From: Diogma glabrata
Lineage: Eukaryota > Arthropoda > Insecta > Diptera > Cylindrotomidae
Direction of reading: 5' to 3'
DNA length: 64,000 nucleotides
NCBI GenBank assembly: GCA_963693315.1
Contig: OY856186.1
Coordinates: 282,808,412-282,872,411, forward strand
The position numbers and the translations under genes were made by a program. The notes beneath the pieces were generated by a model. It did no database searches. It was not told the DNA's origin and worked only from the letters and a program-made list of their open reading frames with translations. Shown in pieces: positions 47,827 to 58,329 of this stretch. How positions within the stretch are numbered: the stretch's first letter is position 1; each line of letters begins with the position of its first letter.

Positions 47827-48201
47827 TAAATATATCGAATTTTATGAACTATAAAGGAACAGTATTCAAATCTGGTTATTTTATAATTTTTAATGAATGT
47901 TTATACAAAATACTAAACTTTGTTAATTTACATAATAATTTTTATTTGATGGTTAACCAATATAAAATCAAAAATTATGCAGTGGCGTAGCGACATACGG
48001 GTTTGTTCGGGTTTAAACCCCCCCCATTGAATTTTAAAGTTTCTGTAATCAAGAAGAATTGCTCTAATATTCTAATATTAAGATTTTTTCTCTGGTATCT
48101 TACGAATGAATTGAACAGTTGCTTTCTTTTCATTCCACAGAACCCCACCCTTTCTATGTTGTCATAGTGATAGCACACATACTCACTAGCACACATTCAA
48201 A

Positions 48202-48263
48202 ACGTATCGTGGCATGCAGCTGGCAGTCAAAAATTTGACTGCCAGCTGCATGCCACGATACGT
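48202..48263. repeat. Perfect 30-bp inverted repeat, 2-base loop
   Basis: ACGTATCGTGGCATGCAGCT extends to a 30-base arm, followed by AA and its exact complement. It is far more perfect than surrounding repeats, so it is either recent or maintained. It could be the fused ends of a small element. Confidence 0.95.
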
Positions 48264-48414
48264 ACTATAAGTGGTACTCTCAGATCCACCCCTTTTCCTT
48301 GGACCCTGTGTTAAGCAATATCGCTCTACATGCACTCAGATGCTCGCATTCTCTCATGCGTGAACATTAAAAGGTAACCAACAACATCACGTTACCCTTG
48401 CGGGTAACGGTGAC

Positions 48415-48785
48415 CACACTCGTTGTCGATTGAAGTCAAGAAAGCCTCTACATAAAACTGTCAGCAACCTGCTGGCAACTAATTTTAATATCTTGGATGC
48501 CTGGGACACCTCCTGGCATTATTACAACACAACTGGCTTTTCTATTAGTAACCCGACTTCCACCCAACCTGGTTTCGATCTGCCACGTCATACCTGGACT
48601 ACAATCATCCGAATAAGAACGAATCATGGACGTTGTGCTTATTCTTTCTACAAGTGGGGAATTTCAGAGTCCCCTGAGTGTAACTGCGGGCTCCACAACA
48701 AACCATAAAACACATTGCAACTGTGTGTCCAGTTCGACAGTACAATGGCATCGATTGTAAGTTCATTTAATGTGTATCCATGTTT
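48415..48785 (+). pseudogene. LINE ORF2 C-terminal fragment
   Basis: LNLLATNFNILDAW-like text, then FDLPRHTWTTIIRIRTNHGR and ISESPECNCG match the post-RT tail with a Cys-rich finger in jockey/R1-like elements (R-H-x-W ... R-x-x-x-G-x-C-x-x-x-x-x-x-W). After a stop at 48706-48708 the shifted frame gives KHIATVCPVRQYNGID, the expected next block. So it is a relic with a frame lesion. Confidence 0.65.
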
Positions 48786-49609
48786 TGTTTTAGGTGGATT
48801 TCATAGAAGAGTCTACCTATTTTAAGTTTAATTTTTAATGTGTCACAAAAAAAACCATACGCTAAATAAAAAAAAAATAGTGATACAATAATTTGGAAAA
48901 AATAACAAATATTATGTCAAAGGTCGCTTGTTCCACATATTTTTATTTCAAAATTTATGCAAATTTATAATTTTTTTCTATAGCAACTGTTAAAACGTGC
49001 TATTATCAACTAAAATTAGAGGGAAAAATAGCACTTTACCATCAAGGGTAGATAAAGTAGTACTTTAACAGAAAGGGTAGATAAAGTATTTTGCTGTTGA
49101 TATTCTTTAAGTTTTTCCATTTTTGAAAGCACAGGTATTCTCTTTGATGTACCATCCGCGAGTTTTCAGGCAATTCAAAATTTCAGGCCATCTACGAATT
49201 GTCTCTGAAGCCTCCTCTTCCATATTAGAAGGCAGTTTTCTTCTGTAATATCGCACATATTGACAAACCCAAACTATCTAGTTTTCAAATTCAATTTTTG
49301 CAAAAAAAAAAAATTTGATTTGTTTGTTTGTTTATAAAACTAAAAAAGTTATCTACCTATACTCATTTTTTCGTAAAACTGTTTTTTTCCTGATACTTTT
49401 AAATTAAATTAATCATTGATTTTTTGGCATTTTTTGGTCTTCTTCAACAATTGCTATAGAAAAAAATGTTGTATTCAACACGACGATAAAATTTCATTAT
49501 CATCTCGAAGCTGACGCCTCGACGCTAAAATAGCTCTCGAAGATAAAGTTAAATTTTATCATCTTGTACAATAAATAACTATTAATTTAGAATAAACATT
49601 TTTTTTTAA

Positions 49610-49775
49610 ATATTGTGTTTGCGGCGAATAAAAAATAGTATATGATGCACGGACGTAAGCTATTTTGGACTTAATGTGGTTGCAAACTCCACATACGTCC
49701 AAAATCTTTAGCTTTACGTCCTAGCATCATAATGTACTATTCTAGCGTATTTTATTTATGCCCACTGGTCTACTA
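49610..49775. mobile_element. Foldback MITE with 100-nt hairpin core
   Basis: ATGATGCACGGACGTAAGCT and TTTTGGAC...ATGTGG on the left pair with CCACATACGTCCAAAA and AGCTTTACGTCCTAGCATCAT on the right across a 9-base loop (49638-49738). The outer parts (AATAAAAAATAGTA; TACTATTCTAGCGTATTTTATTT) also pair loosely. Confidence 0.65.
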
Positions 49776-49799
49776 TTTTGTCTACTATTCTTTCTTTAT

Positions 49800-49995
49800 G
49801 AGTACATCTGTAGCCCTATTCCTGTACATCGTGAAATAGGAATTGAGAAATAAATTACAGCAATTTTTTCATAACTAGTATTCCGTGCCGCGGAAAATAG
49901 CAATTTCGTATTAGAAAATTTTCTTTATTTCATTCATTGCACTTTTTTCTCAATTCCCAATTCCCAGGGAAATGCAGGAATAGACGTACTGGTAT
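49800..49995. mobile_element. Small inverted-repeat MITE
   Basis: CCTATTCCTGTACATCG...AATTGAGAAA on the left is mirrored by TTTCTCAATTCCC...GCAGGAATAGACG on the right. Related AGGAATTGAGAAA/GGAATTATT motifs recur at 50070-50130 and 54950-55030. Confidence 0.55.
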
Positions 49996-50937
49996 TCTTT
50001 TTATTTTAAATTACTTATTTGAACGAATCAGTATCTCGATTCTGGTTCCATGAGAAAAAATGAAGTGGAATGGAATTATTATTTATCTCGAATTTTGATT
50101 TCTCACTAAATAATTCAATTCCACTAATTGGTATTCTCGTTCTCTTTTCGAGATAGCCTTTTTAGTACAAGTTCTAAACTAGTAAAAATTTTTAAAGAAT
50201 TCTTTTGTCAGTTTATTGACTTGTTTTTATTTGTGTTTCTTTCGATAGCTAGTTTACAAGTTCGCTATAGATTTTAGCTGTAAAATTGTTCTTCAGAATT
50301 TAATAAATAGTGTGTTTGAATAGTGTATTTTGCCACATCGTCCCATTTCCCTATTTCCGTCTGCCTTATCAAATCTGCGAGAAGCATACAAAACAATATG
50401 TTTTGTATATAAATTAAATAAATAATTTAATTTTTCTAAAATAATTATTGATAAATAATAAAATAAAATATCGTTAACTCCCACGCGCCAAATCCATATT
50501 CTCCTCTAAATAATTAACTAAAATTTCTTTTGGCATGATTACTTGAACTTAGGCGCAAGCGGATTTTTTTAAAATTTTTTTAGGGTAATTTAAGTAAATG
50601 TAGTAAAAGGGAACGTTTTGATCTGTTTATCTTATATACACATAGGAAATCGGGATAGTAAATTTTGTAGAAGGAACATATTTGAATAACATCGTATCAA
50701 AAAAGTGTAATTTTGTGATTCTATATCAAATAAAAAAAAAATCTTGGCGCCTAAGTAGATATCTTTTTGATTTATCGTAACTTTTTTCGACATTTTTTTC
50801 TCCATTTTTGTGGGTCTCAGTGGCGTCATTTCACCAAAATCTTGGGGGGGGGCGAGAATTTAAATGACATAAAAAGATTTTTTTCGTAAAACATAACATA
50901 CACATTTTTATACACATATATATTTAAAAGCATTTAA

Positions 50938-52270
50938 ATGCATGGACTAAGAAATAAAAATAAAATGATTTTGAGCTACCTCGGTTACTCTGCTAGATCT
51001 TTGTCTTCTGTTGTTGTTTCATTGAAGCGAATGTCGCAAAGTTCTGCAAAATCCCTTCATTTGTTAAAAATAATTTTAAATTTAGTATCATCTCTGCATT
51101 GTTTAAGCATCAAGAAAGTAGTTTTAATTAAAGCACTTGTTCTAGAAATTATTATATCTTTGCTTCGTAACTGTTCAGAGTAAACGACAGCAGATCGTGC
51201 AGCATAAAAAAGGATGGTTTTTCTATACGATCCCAGGCATCCCGGGATTTAAAATTTATGAGTCACGTAGTCCCAGGATCCATAAAACACCTAGGGATTG
51301 CAATTGCTACGTGACTCCTCTTATGTCGAATTGTTTTTTGTTTGTTTGTTTGTTTTCCTTTATTTGTCTCAGAGAGAAAGAGTTATGTCTACCCTAAACT
51401 GACCAGAGCCAAATCGTTAAAATGTGGGACAAAATGCAAACATTCTTCCAAATACTAGCTAATTAGAATTTCTATTGCGAGAAAGTGGGACGGTGAAAAC
51501 GTGCTAACTAGATTGTGCATAAATTTACTATTTAATGCTTTCCTTTACTATTTGTTTACTATTTAATTCTACAAAAAATTATTTTATTTTAATTGGACAT
51601 TTTTCAACCGTTAAGAAACGTGCTTACAGTGGATCCTACATTTTCAAAATTCTTTACAGTGCTGGCATTACCGCCAGCCAGCGAGTTTCACTGTATCGCA
51701 TAAGTTGGTTGCGAGTTTCACTGTATCCAATAAGTTGGTTATGTTTGACATTACTTTTGCCGCAGAACTTCTTCAACTTAAACCAGTAAAGACAGTAAAA
51801 TATCCAATTTTTTTTAACCCTGCCATTAAAATCAGCAGCACTTCTTATTGCATTATTTAGAATACGAGCTGCGAATCCAATACCCAATAATATCTGGTTT
51901 AAATCCGCGTTAAGCTTGCTTTTAAATTTTCACCCCTTGACGTGACACCACTAAACTTGGTGTTCGTGTTATCAGCGCAAATTGCAACTAGCTTTTTGTC
52001 AATGTTAAATAACAACAAGAAAACAAAATAACAACAAAACTTGTTAAAGCTACTGGAGCTGGCGGCTTATTGCAACGCTTTTTTATGTTTATCTGTATCT
52101 ATATGTCTTTTAATATCATAATGTCCACTGTTAATTTGCAAATTCACTCCGACTGGTAATACAATAAACTTTTGCGTCGTTATATTTTGATTTTTTTATA
52201 AAAGGATAGTCCAATTCAATATCGTATGAGAATTTACGTAAACGTTTACTATCCGTCTTGATTTGCAGGA
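50938..52270 (-). pseudogene. hAT transposase (BED finger, ZMYM/ZBED-like), broken
   Basis: Minus-strand blocks in order: BED-finger-like IELDYPFIKKSKYNDAKVYC (near 52220), KLVAICADNTNTKFGG (near 51985), GIGFAARILNNAIRSAADFN (51884-51825), LMRYSETRWLAVMPAL (near 51670), and LKQCRDDTKFKIIFNK...DFAELCDI (near 51090). This is the block order of hAT transposases: BED, the second Asp region, the CAAHILHNA-like helix, the TRW motif, then the C-terminal domain. Frame changes and stops are numerous, and a short duplicated 'YSETR' is visible. It belongs to the 50818-54860 element. Confidence 0.72.
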
Positions 52271-53875
52271 GAACTTTTTAAATATAATTTTAAAAATTAG
52301 TATAAATTTACCTTTTATAGTAGCTTAAAACTTTTGTTACACAAGTAAAGACTAAGAAACAATTTTACTTTTGTTACACAAGTAAAACAATTGAAACAAT
52401 TTATTTTAATTTTACTAAATAATTAATATCTTTTCTGTATTCTGTTAAGTATAAGAGGTATATAGTATACCTCGCGTTCTATTTTTGCAAATCTATACTA
52501 TTTATCAAGTTTTTATGCTGTTTACTTTGTTTGTTCTTTATTGAGAAAAAAAATTAGAAATTAGAAAGTAATAATTTTACTTTTGAGCTACCTAGTTAAA
52601 GTGTGTTTAAACAGAGTTTGAAACGCTACTTATATCACTCCTTTACTTTTTTCTTTCAGAATGCGTAGCTTAAAAAAAATATAACACTCCCACACAGAGG
52701 AGTGAAAATAGTAAAATATCATTCTTACTACTAAATTGAAATAAATATTTTCTTTCAAAACTTTTATTTTTGCTTTAAATTTGATGCTTTCCAACGTAAA
52801 ATGCTTCCAATGATTCGTTCAATTATTCATGTATTGTTAGAAAAATGAATATAAAGGATAACTAATTTTGTTCTTTTGCAAATCGCATAAAAGAACAGGA
52901 AAATGTAATCTGCTCCACAGGAGTAAAATCGAAAAAACCAAAATTTTACTCTTACGAGTAAGAACGATATTCAAATTATGAACATTTTAATTTTGGAATA
53001 TTATTTCAAAGGATTGAAATGAGTAAAGTAAAATTGTAAACTCTGGTTTAAAAATTTAAATTTTTATGAATTTATACGCAAAACTGCGTCTTTTTAAGTA
53101 AAATATTTTGTATTTTATTTTTCATAATATACTTTCGATCTCTCGTATATACACCGGGGAGATGTTTCTATAAACAAAGAAACCTTTTCGCTGAGGTGGA
53201 TGTGTTAGACATCAATAGATATTTGCAAAATAAAATGTAAATTATTGAAGTGAAAAAAACTGAGTTTAGTATTTCTATGAAAATTATAGTTAAAACACTA
53301 TTTAGTAAAAAAAATATTGTACTGGTTTGTTCTCTCAATATAGTTAAATCAACATATACATAACATCATACAAACTGCAAGAAAAAACTGTGAAGCCATT
53401 GCTTTGAATAAGATATTGCGCAAACTGTACGTAGGTAGATATAAGGTTTTTTGATTATTTCGATAATGCGGGAAAATGTGGTGGAAATATTTGTTTCGTG
53501 GGACGCTTCGTGGGACAAATTTCTCAGTGGGACAACGCAACGAAATATGGGACATTTCCACGCAGCGTGGGACGTCTGGGCAGTTTACTACCCATAAACG
53601 TGCGTAAATTTTTCATTTGATTCAAAATTGTACAATTATTGCGAACTTTTTTTAAATCTATAAGAAAAACCTACCACAAAAAAAAATAGTTTCTCCCTCC
53701 CTGTATAAAAAAATGAACAAAGATTGACGTTTAGGATACATTTTAGATTTTATTATAACCAACCAAACATATAATTTTTGCTATTTTATGAATTAAAAAT
53801 TATAGTCCATATAGCGAAAAGAATTTGTCAGCAAGTCTTCATAACATATTTTGAAAATATTTACATAACTTAATT

Positions 53876-54190
53876 TGTTCGTGTCGTTAGAAAATATTGC
53901 TTGTCCAACCAAATTTTTGCCAAAATTTGCTATTTACTTATTAATCTACTTTTATTTTCTTTATTCTATCATAAAATATTGGCCTATGTCATATTTTGTC
54001 AGTGATAGGATTTTTTGTTTAGTTATCCATTCTTTAACAAAAAATATAAAAAAATAAAACAAAGGAAGATTTGCGTCCTTCAACACCTTCGAACCTATGT
54101 TGTTGTGGGACCTTGGTCTTAAAAGGTTTTTAAGTGTTATTGTGACACATATTGTAATTCCTACTACACAACACATTTTATTAAAAAAAA
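53876..54190 (+). repeat. LINE 3' tail (copy 3)
   Basis: CCTTGGTCTTAAAAGGTTTTTA, GACACATATTGTAATTCC and ACACAACACATTTTATT with a poly-A end match the UTR of the LINE at 36496. The preceding 200 bp match, in inverted orientation, 57130-57310. Non-coding, 5'-truncated. Confidence 0.75.
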
Positions 54191-54351
54191 AATAATTAGG
54201 TTGTGTTCTCCTGCATGTACTTACTTTTAAGTTTATATAAATTACCAATGGCCAATAACAATTGAAATTTGAATGTTAAATACTGCACTATGAACTCTCG
54301 AGGAGCCCTATACTAATGAAATATTTTGTTTCCTCTGGCTCAGACACGAAT

Positions 54352-54483
54352 ATCTTATAAACAAAACACAATCGTTCTTCTAAAAGCGGTAATGCCGCGC
54401 ACCTTATAGTACGATAGAATTTTGTCAAAATACGCACCCACGGCGTTTTTGGAAGAACGATCGTGTTTTGTTTATAAAACTGA
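54352..54483. repeat. 33-bp inverted repeat
   Basis: TTATAAACAAAACACAATCG and TTCTTC on the left pair with GAAGAACGATCGTGTTTTGT and TTATAA on the right, separated by about 65 bases. Confidence 0.7.
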
Positions 54484-55354
54484 TTTCATCAGAAGATTAG
54501 AAGCAATACGACCGCCTTTCATGTCGGCGGCGCTCTAGTCCTTGATACAAAGAACGATAACGGTTTGAATATTGCGATGAACTGTACTTTAGTCGGGCCA
54601 AAATAATATGCAACGTAATAATTATATTATCAGATTTATTTCAATTAATAGTATGCGATAAAATTGGTATATTAGTTAAGTAAATCTTCTAAAAATTAGA
54701 CGAATTTACAAAATAACCGTGCATTGAAATTTTTATAGTGTATAATTCTACCACGATTGGATGGTTTTATTGAATCGATGTATTGAATTATTGATAGTAT
54801 CAGATCCTTGGGGGGGGGGGGGGCAATGCCCCCCCCAGCCCTACCCAATTGACGCCCCTGGTGGGTCTATACAAAATTTCAAAGCAAATAATCGCATTTC
54901 GTATATAAATTCGTTGACGAGATAATTTGACAGTTCATCCCACAAATGCGGAATTTATTTTCTCATTCCACTGAATCTGAATGCAAAAATCCCATTTAGA
55001 AATCTCATTCCACGAAATAATTCCATACAACCAAGCTACTAGCTACTTTTTTTTCGTTACTTCAAACATTTATTCAGTGTTATTCAGTGTTAATTAGCTC
55101 AGTATTAATTTCAATTTGAAGAGAGAAGTTGTGTTCTTGCGTCTTTAAATTTTACAAATAGATGTAGATTTTACATAGTTTACAAGGTAAGAAATCTTTT
55201 TCTTTAAAATTAATTATTTAATGTAAAATAATTTTAGATAGTTAGAAATAATCATTAATCTGCTTTTTAAAAAATCATTAATTAAAAAAATTAAAATTAA
55301 GGAAACATTAAAATGAAGTATATATTATTGTAATGAATTATTAATATAACTATA

Positions 55355-55425
55355 AGCACAATAGACCTTCAGGTCGCAGTGCTACTTGAACTGCAAGTCT
55401 CAAGGCCCTCCAATAAAAAAAAAAA
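55355..55425 (+). repeat. 3' tail of the RNase H-type LINE family
   Basis: CACAATAGACCTTCAGGTCG then CAGTGC, ending in A11. The minus-strand LINE end at 25351-25375 has the matching ACAATAGATCATTTTGGTCG and CAGT. Both contain a small stem-loop (GACC-TTCA-GGTC; GATC-ATTTT-GGTC). Confidence 0.5.
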
Positions 55426-55670
55426 TTAATATAACTAATTAATTGGTTTATTGGGTTAAACTATTAAGTCTTATAAAATAATTCTTGACCCCCCCCAATG
55501 GAAAATTCTGGCTACGCCACTGAAATTATGACAAGCATTTTTCAGTTAATGTAGTGGGTGTTAGAATGCCTAATATTATATGTTTACATTTCAAAGATTT
55601 AATTCACAAGAAACCTTTCCAACTATATCCATTAGGAAACGAAAAATGTTTTATGCCTCGAGTACTGTAA

Positions 55671-56352
55671 TTATTTTTGATAAAATAACTAATTTTTAGA
55701 TAATTTTGTTAAGAAATAAGTATAGAAGTACTAGTTTTATTTTTATTTTCTTAGTTTTTAAATAACTTTACTATATAAATAATTAATTATACATTATAGA
55801 TACTGAAAAAATATATACTTATAATAAAATTAAAATTATGTTTTTATTCTAAAATTATGATTTTTATAGGTATAATAATTTACTAATTTTCAGAAAATTA
55901 TCATGATATGATATGTATCAATTCATGAATAATAAGAATGATTTTGATTATCCGTAAGTATGAATAATTTATGAATAAGCCAAGAAAATAATTCCAAAAT
56001 TATGATTACTTTTGGCATAAGTTATGCAGTTCAGTCACATTTTGTGATATTTTTATCCAGAAACTGTTCGTATAGTTTCATACGTTCTGACTAGATTTAA
56101 TAAATCTAAGAATAACTATTAAAGAATTTATTCTTACTTAGTCATATTTCGTGAACCTTAAGCATAATTTAGGAATTGCTATTCAAAGAAATTTCTATGA
56201 ACAATAGGTATAATATATGATTTTTTCATTAATCATAGAATATGATTAGTAAAATCATAATTTATGAATTGCTTAATCCAGGAGCAAAATATAACTATAT
56301 AAGAATAAGTTATGTCTATAACGAATAATATATGCAAACTTTTCTCTCTGTG
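55671..56352 (+). repeat. Right subterminal region of CACTA-like element
   Basis: Follows the transposase stop. Repeated AAAATTATGATT, TATGAATAATTTATGAATAA and TAATCATAGAATATGATTAG motifs, ending TTTCTCTCTGTG at 56352. Non-coding. Confidence 0.5.
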
Positions 56353-57019
56353 ATACAACTAAGTCTTTCACCCAACTGAATATCTGAAAATAACCCGCCG
56401 GAAATATAACAAATATCGGGATGCGTTTTTGTGTAGCCAGAGGCAGTCATTCCACGACTTTTGCTTAGACTGGGGTGGGGTTTGGCTACACGCATCTCGA
56501 TGTAAGGGACTGCCATACTTAAAATAATAACAAAGAACCACGACGGTCAAAAGAAACAAAAGTGGGAACGCAATTCATTTTAAATGGACAGGTACACGTA
56601 GGGGGAAATGGGGAGGGAGCCCAGAGGTTTGTCGAACCTCATCTCACACCATGAAATTTGAAATTTCTGCATTATTAATTTATACATTTACAAAAAAACC
56701 AGTAATTTTCCTAACTTAATGCTACAAAACTAAAATATAAAAAGATCATACCTTATCGTTGCTTCTTGATTGATGAATGAGTTGCCATCCGCTTAAAATC
56801 CATCAAATATGACAGGAGTGATCAGGCGTCTCGATTAAAAAGAAAACACTCTTTGGTTGATTTTTTTTTCCAAATATATTTTATTTGTACGGCTACAACG
56901 GTTCTATTTATATAGTTTTTGATTATAATTGATACATAAGTTTATTTTCTGGTTATTAATGCCATCTAGCTTATTTTGATCTTTGAACTAATTTTTTTAT
57001 GTTGAATTATATCAATTTG
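56353..57019. other. No recognised feature
   Basis: Slightly more GC-balanced sequence (56380-56660). Minus-strand frames (including KPHPSLSKSRGMTASGYTK) are open but unrecognised and end quickly. Confidence 0.4.
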
Positions 57020-57320
57020 ACGATAGATTTTTTTTTTTAATAAAATGTGTTATGTAGTAGGAATTACAATATGTGTCACAATAACACATAAAAACCTTTT
57101 AAGACCAAGGTCCCACAACAACATACGTTCAAAGATGTTGATGGACGTAAATATTTTTTTTTGTTTTTTTTTATTTTTGGTTAAAGAATGGATAACTAAA
57201 CAACAAATCCTATCACTGACAAAATATGACATAGGCCAATATTTTATGATAGAATAGAGAAAATAAAAGTAAACTAAAGAGTAAATAGCAAATTTTTACA
57301 AAAATTTGCTGGAACAAAAC
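57020..57320 (-). repeat. LINE 3' tail (copy 4)
   Basis: Inverted relative to 53876-54190: on the minus strand it reads TAAAAGGTTTTTATGTG, GACACATATTGTAATTCC, CATAACACATTTTATT and a poly-A run (poly-T at 57028). The preceding portion also matches, including GATAGGATTTGTTGTTTAGT. Confidence 0.75.
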
Positions 57321-57358
57321 AAAACTGTAGTTGCCAATAATCCAGCCGGTTGCATATT

Positions 57359-57495
57359 CCTTGATCTTGTGACGCTTCGTCTTTCTTGAAGATTAAAGTG
57401 GGCTGGAACATAGTTATATAGTTATATTATATAGTTATACACATAGTTATATGTTCTTCAAGGAAGCAACAGCGTCTCGTCATCAAGAACTATTT
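57359..57495. repeat. Imperfect hairpin, about 35-bp arms
   Basis: CTTGATCTTGTGACGCTTCG...TTCTTGAAG pairs with CTTCAAGGAAGC...GTCTCGTCATCAAG across a loop of ATAGTTATAT repeats (57410-57450). Confidence 0.6.
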
Positions 57496-58329
57496 CACAG
57501 CTAAGATTGAGGGTGCTACCATTGACTGAATACAGTTCATCCGCCACCACCCCTAAGATGTCACCTTGGCTAGTGATATCTCACTGCTATTGTCAGTGGT
57601 ATGTGATATCTCACGTTAACTCGTATGTCAATAGCAGGGGCTGGAGTACGTGGGGTTGTCACACCCGTAGATCAAAAATAAAAAAATTTTTAAACCAATA
57701 AAAACTGATCCCTCCATGCGGGAAAGATTGTCAAGTGTTTTAAAAAAAAACACCTTTCACTTCTTTTGTAAAGTAGTGGGCCACCAATCATTTATTTATG
57801 CATATTATTGTATTTAATATTGTAAAAAAATAATAACAATTAGAGCTATAATTCAATTTTTTTTTGAGTTACTTGTAATTAACTATTTACTTTAATTTAT
57901 TAAATTATTTTGTTTTAATTAAAATTTAATTGAAACATATTTTAATTATTTTATTGTTTGTTTAGTTTTTGTTAGAAATTTTTGACAACACTAAACACTA
58001 AACCACAAAAAGCGTACCCACACTGTACCAACACACTTAACAAAACCAACAAAAAAACTGATGGGATTCAAATGGAACATTTGTCCATTTCAGAATCCAA
58101 CAGTTGGCTTTTCCCTGCACAACGAACTTAAGTGAACCGTTCACTATAGAATTTCTAACTCGACTACCGATTAAACCAATAAAATTTTCATGCAATTAGT
58201 ACGAAAAAAATAGTGTTGGAAAATTTTTGCCAATTAATTAAAAAAAATACATTAAAATTTGTAATTTTTTTTTGTTTTTTATACTAAGTTAGACATGTTC
58301 AGTGTTAATTTAAATAAATTATAAATTAA
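57496..58329. other. No recognised gene
   Basis: Two ATATCTCAC motifs (57577, 57606) and AT-rich tracts. No coding signal. Confidence 0.4.

Larger units (their letters stand above)
50818..54860. mobile_element. Nested hAT-like element, 4.0 kb
   Basis: Ends CAGTGGCGTCATTTCACC and, inverted, CAGGGGCGTCAATTGGGTAG; each is followed inward by a long G/C homopolymer. Perfect TSD GTGGGTCT (50810-50817, 54861-54868). It carries a wrecked minus-strand transposase (50938-52270) and a LINE tail (53876-54190). Confidence 0.88.
47980..55522. mobile_element. hAT-like element, 7.5 kb with nested element
   Basis: Ends CAGTGGCGTAGCGACATAC and, inverted, CAGTGGCGTAGCCAGAATT; both are followed inward by a C8/G8 tract. 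Perfect TSD AAATTATG (47972-47979, 55523-55530). Another hAT-type element occupies 50818-54860. The remaining 3.5 kb hold LINE scraps and small foldbacks and no transposase of its own. Confidence 0.85.
45345..55670 (+). pseudogene. CACTA-like transposase gene, split by three lesions
   Basis: Coding pieces: 45345-about 46850, then (one-base frame change at an A7 run, about 46847-46853) to 47501, 47830-47979 and 55531-55670 (TAA). N-terminus: two C2H2 fingers (Cys4, Cys7, His20, His25; Cys35, Cys40, His53, His57). The middle has IMIYYDDFETGNNLGSHAG (about 298-316, an acidic 'DDFE..N.LGSH' block), GAFYYHFPTLP, and FLVGLFIGDNLALNNLLGY; later LKPKHHFLTHYG. These blocks recall transposases of animal EnSpm/CACTA-like elements. 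After the MITE and the 7.5-kb hAT-type element are discounted, the frame runs on uninterrupted through both junctions to the stop. The insertions and frameshift make it non-functional here. It is the likely mobilising enzyme of the 28366-56352 element. Confidence 0.6.
28366..56352 (+). mobile_element. CACTA/EnSpm-like two-gene element, 28 kb with nested insertions
   Basis: Left terminus CACGGAGAGAAATCATAT and right terminus, inverted, CACAGAGAGAAAAGTTTG agree at 11 of the first 12 bases and begin with CAC, as CACTA-superfamily ends do. Both subterminal regions (28366-28606 with 34436-34620; 55680-56340) are packed with TATGATTA/AATTATGA-type repeats. Between them lie a SAMD3-like gene and a CACTA-like transposase gene, both on plus. 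Removing the inserted palindrome, hAT-type elements and MITE leaves about 6.5 kb, a normal CACTA size. A 2-3 bp TSD could not be confirmed (CTG left, ATA right), so the ends are probable but not proven. Confidence 0.6.
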
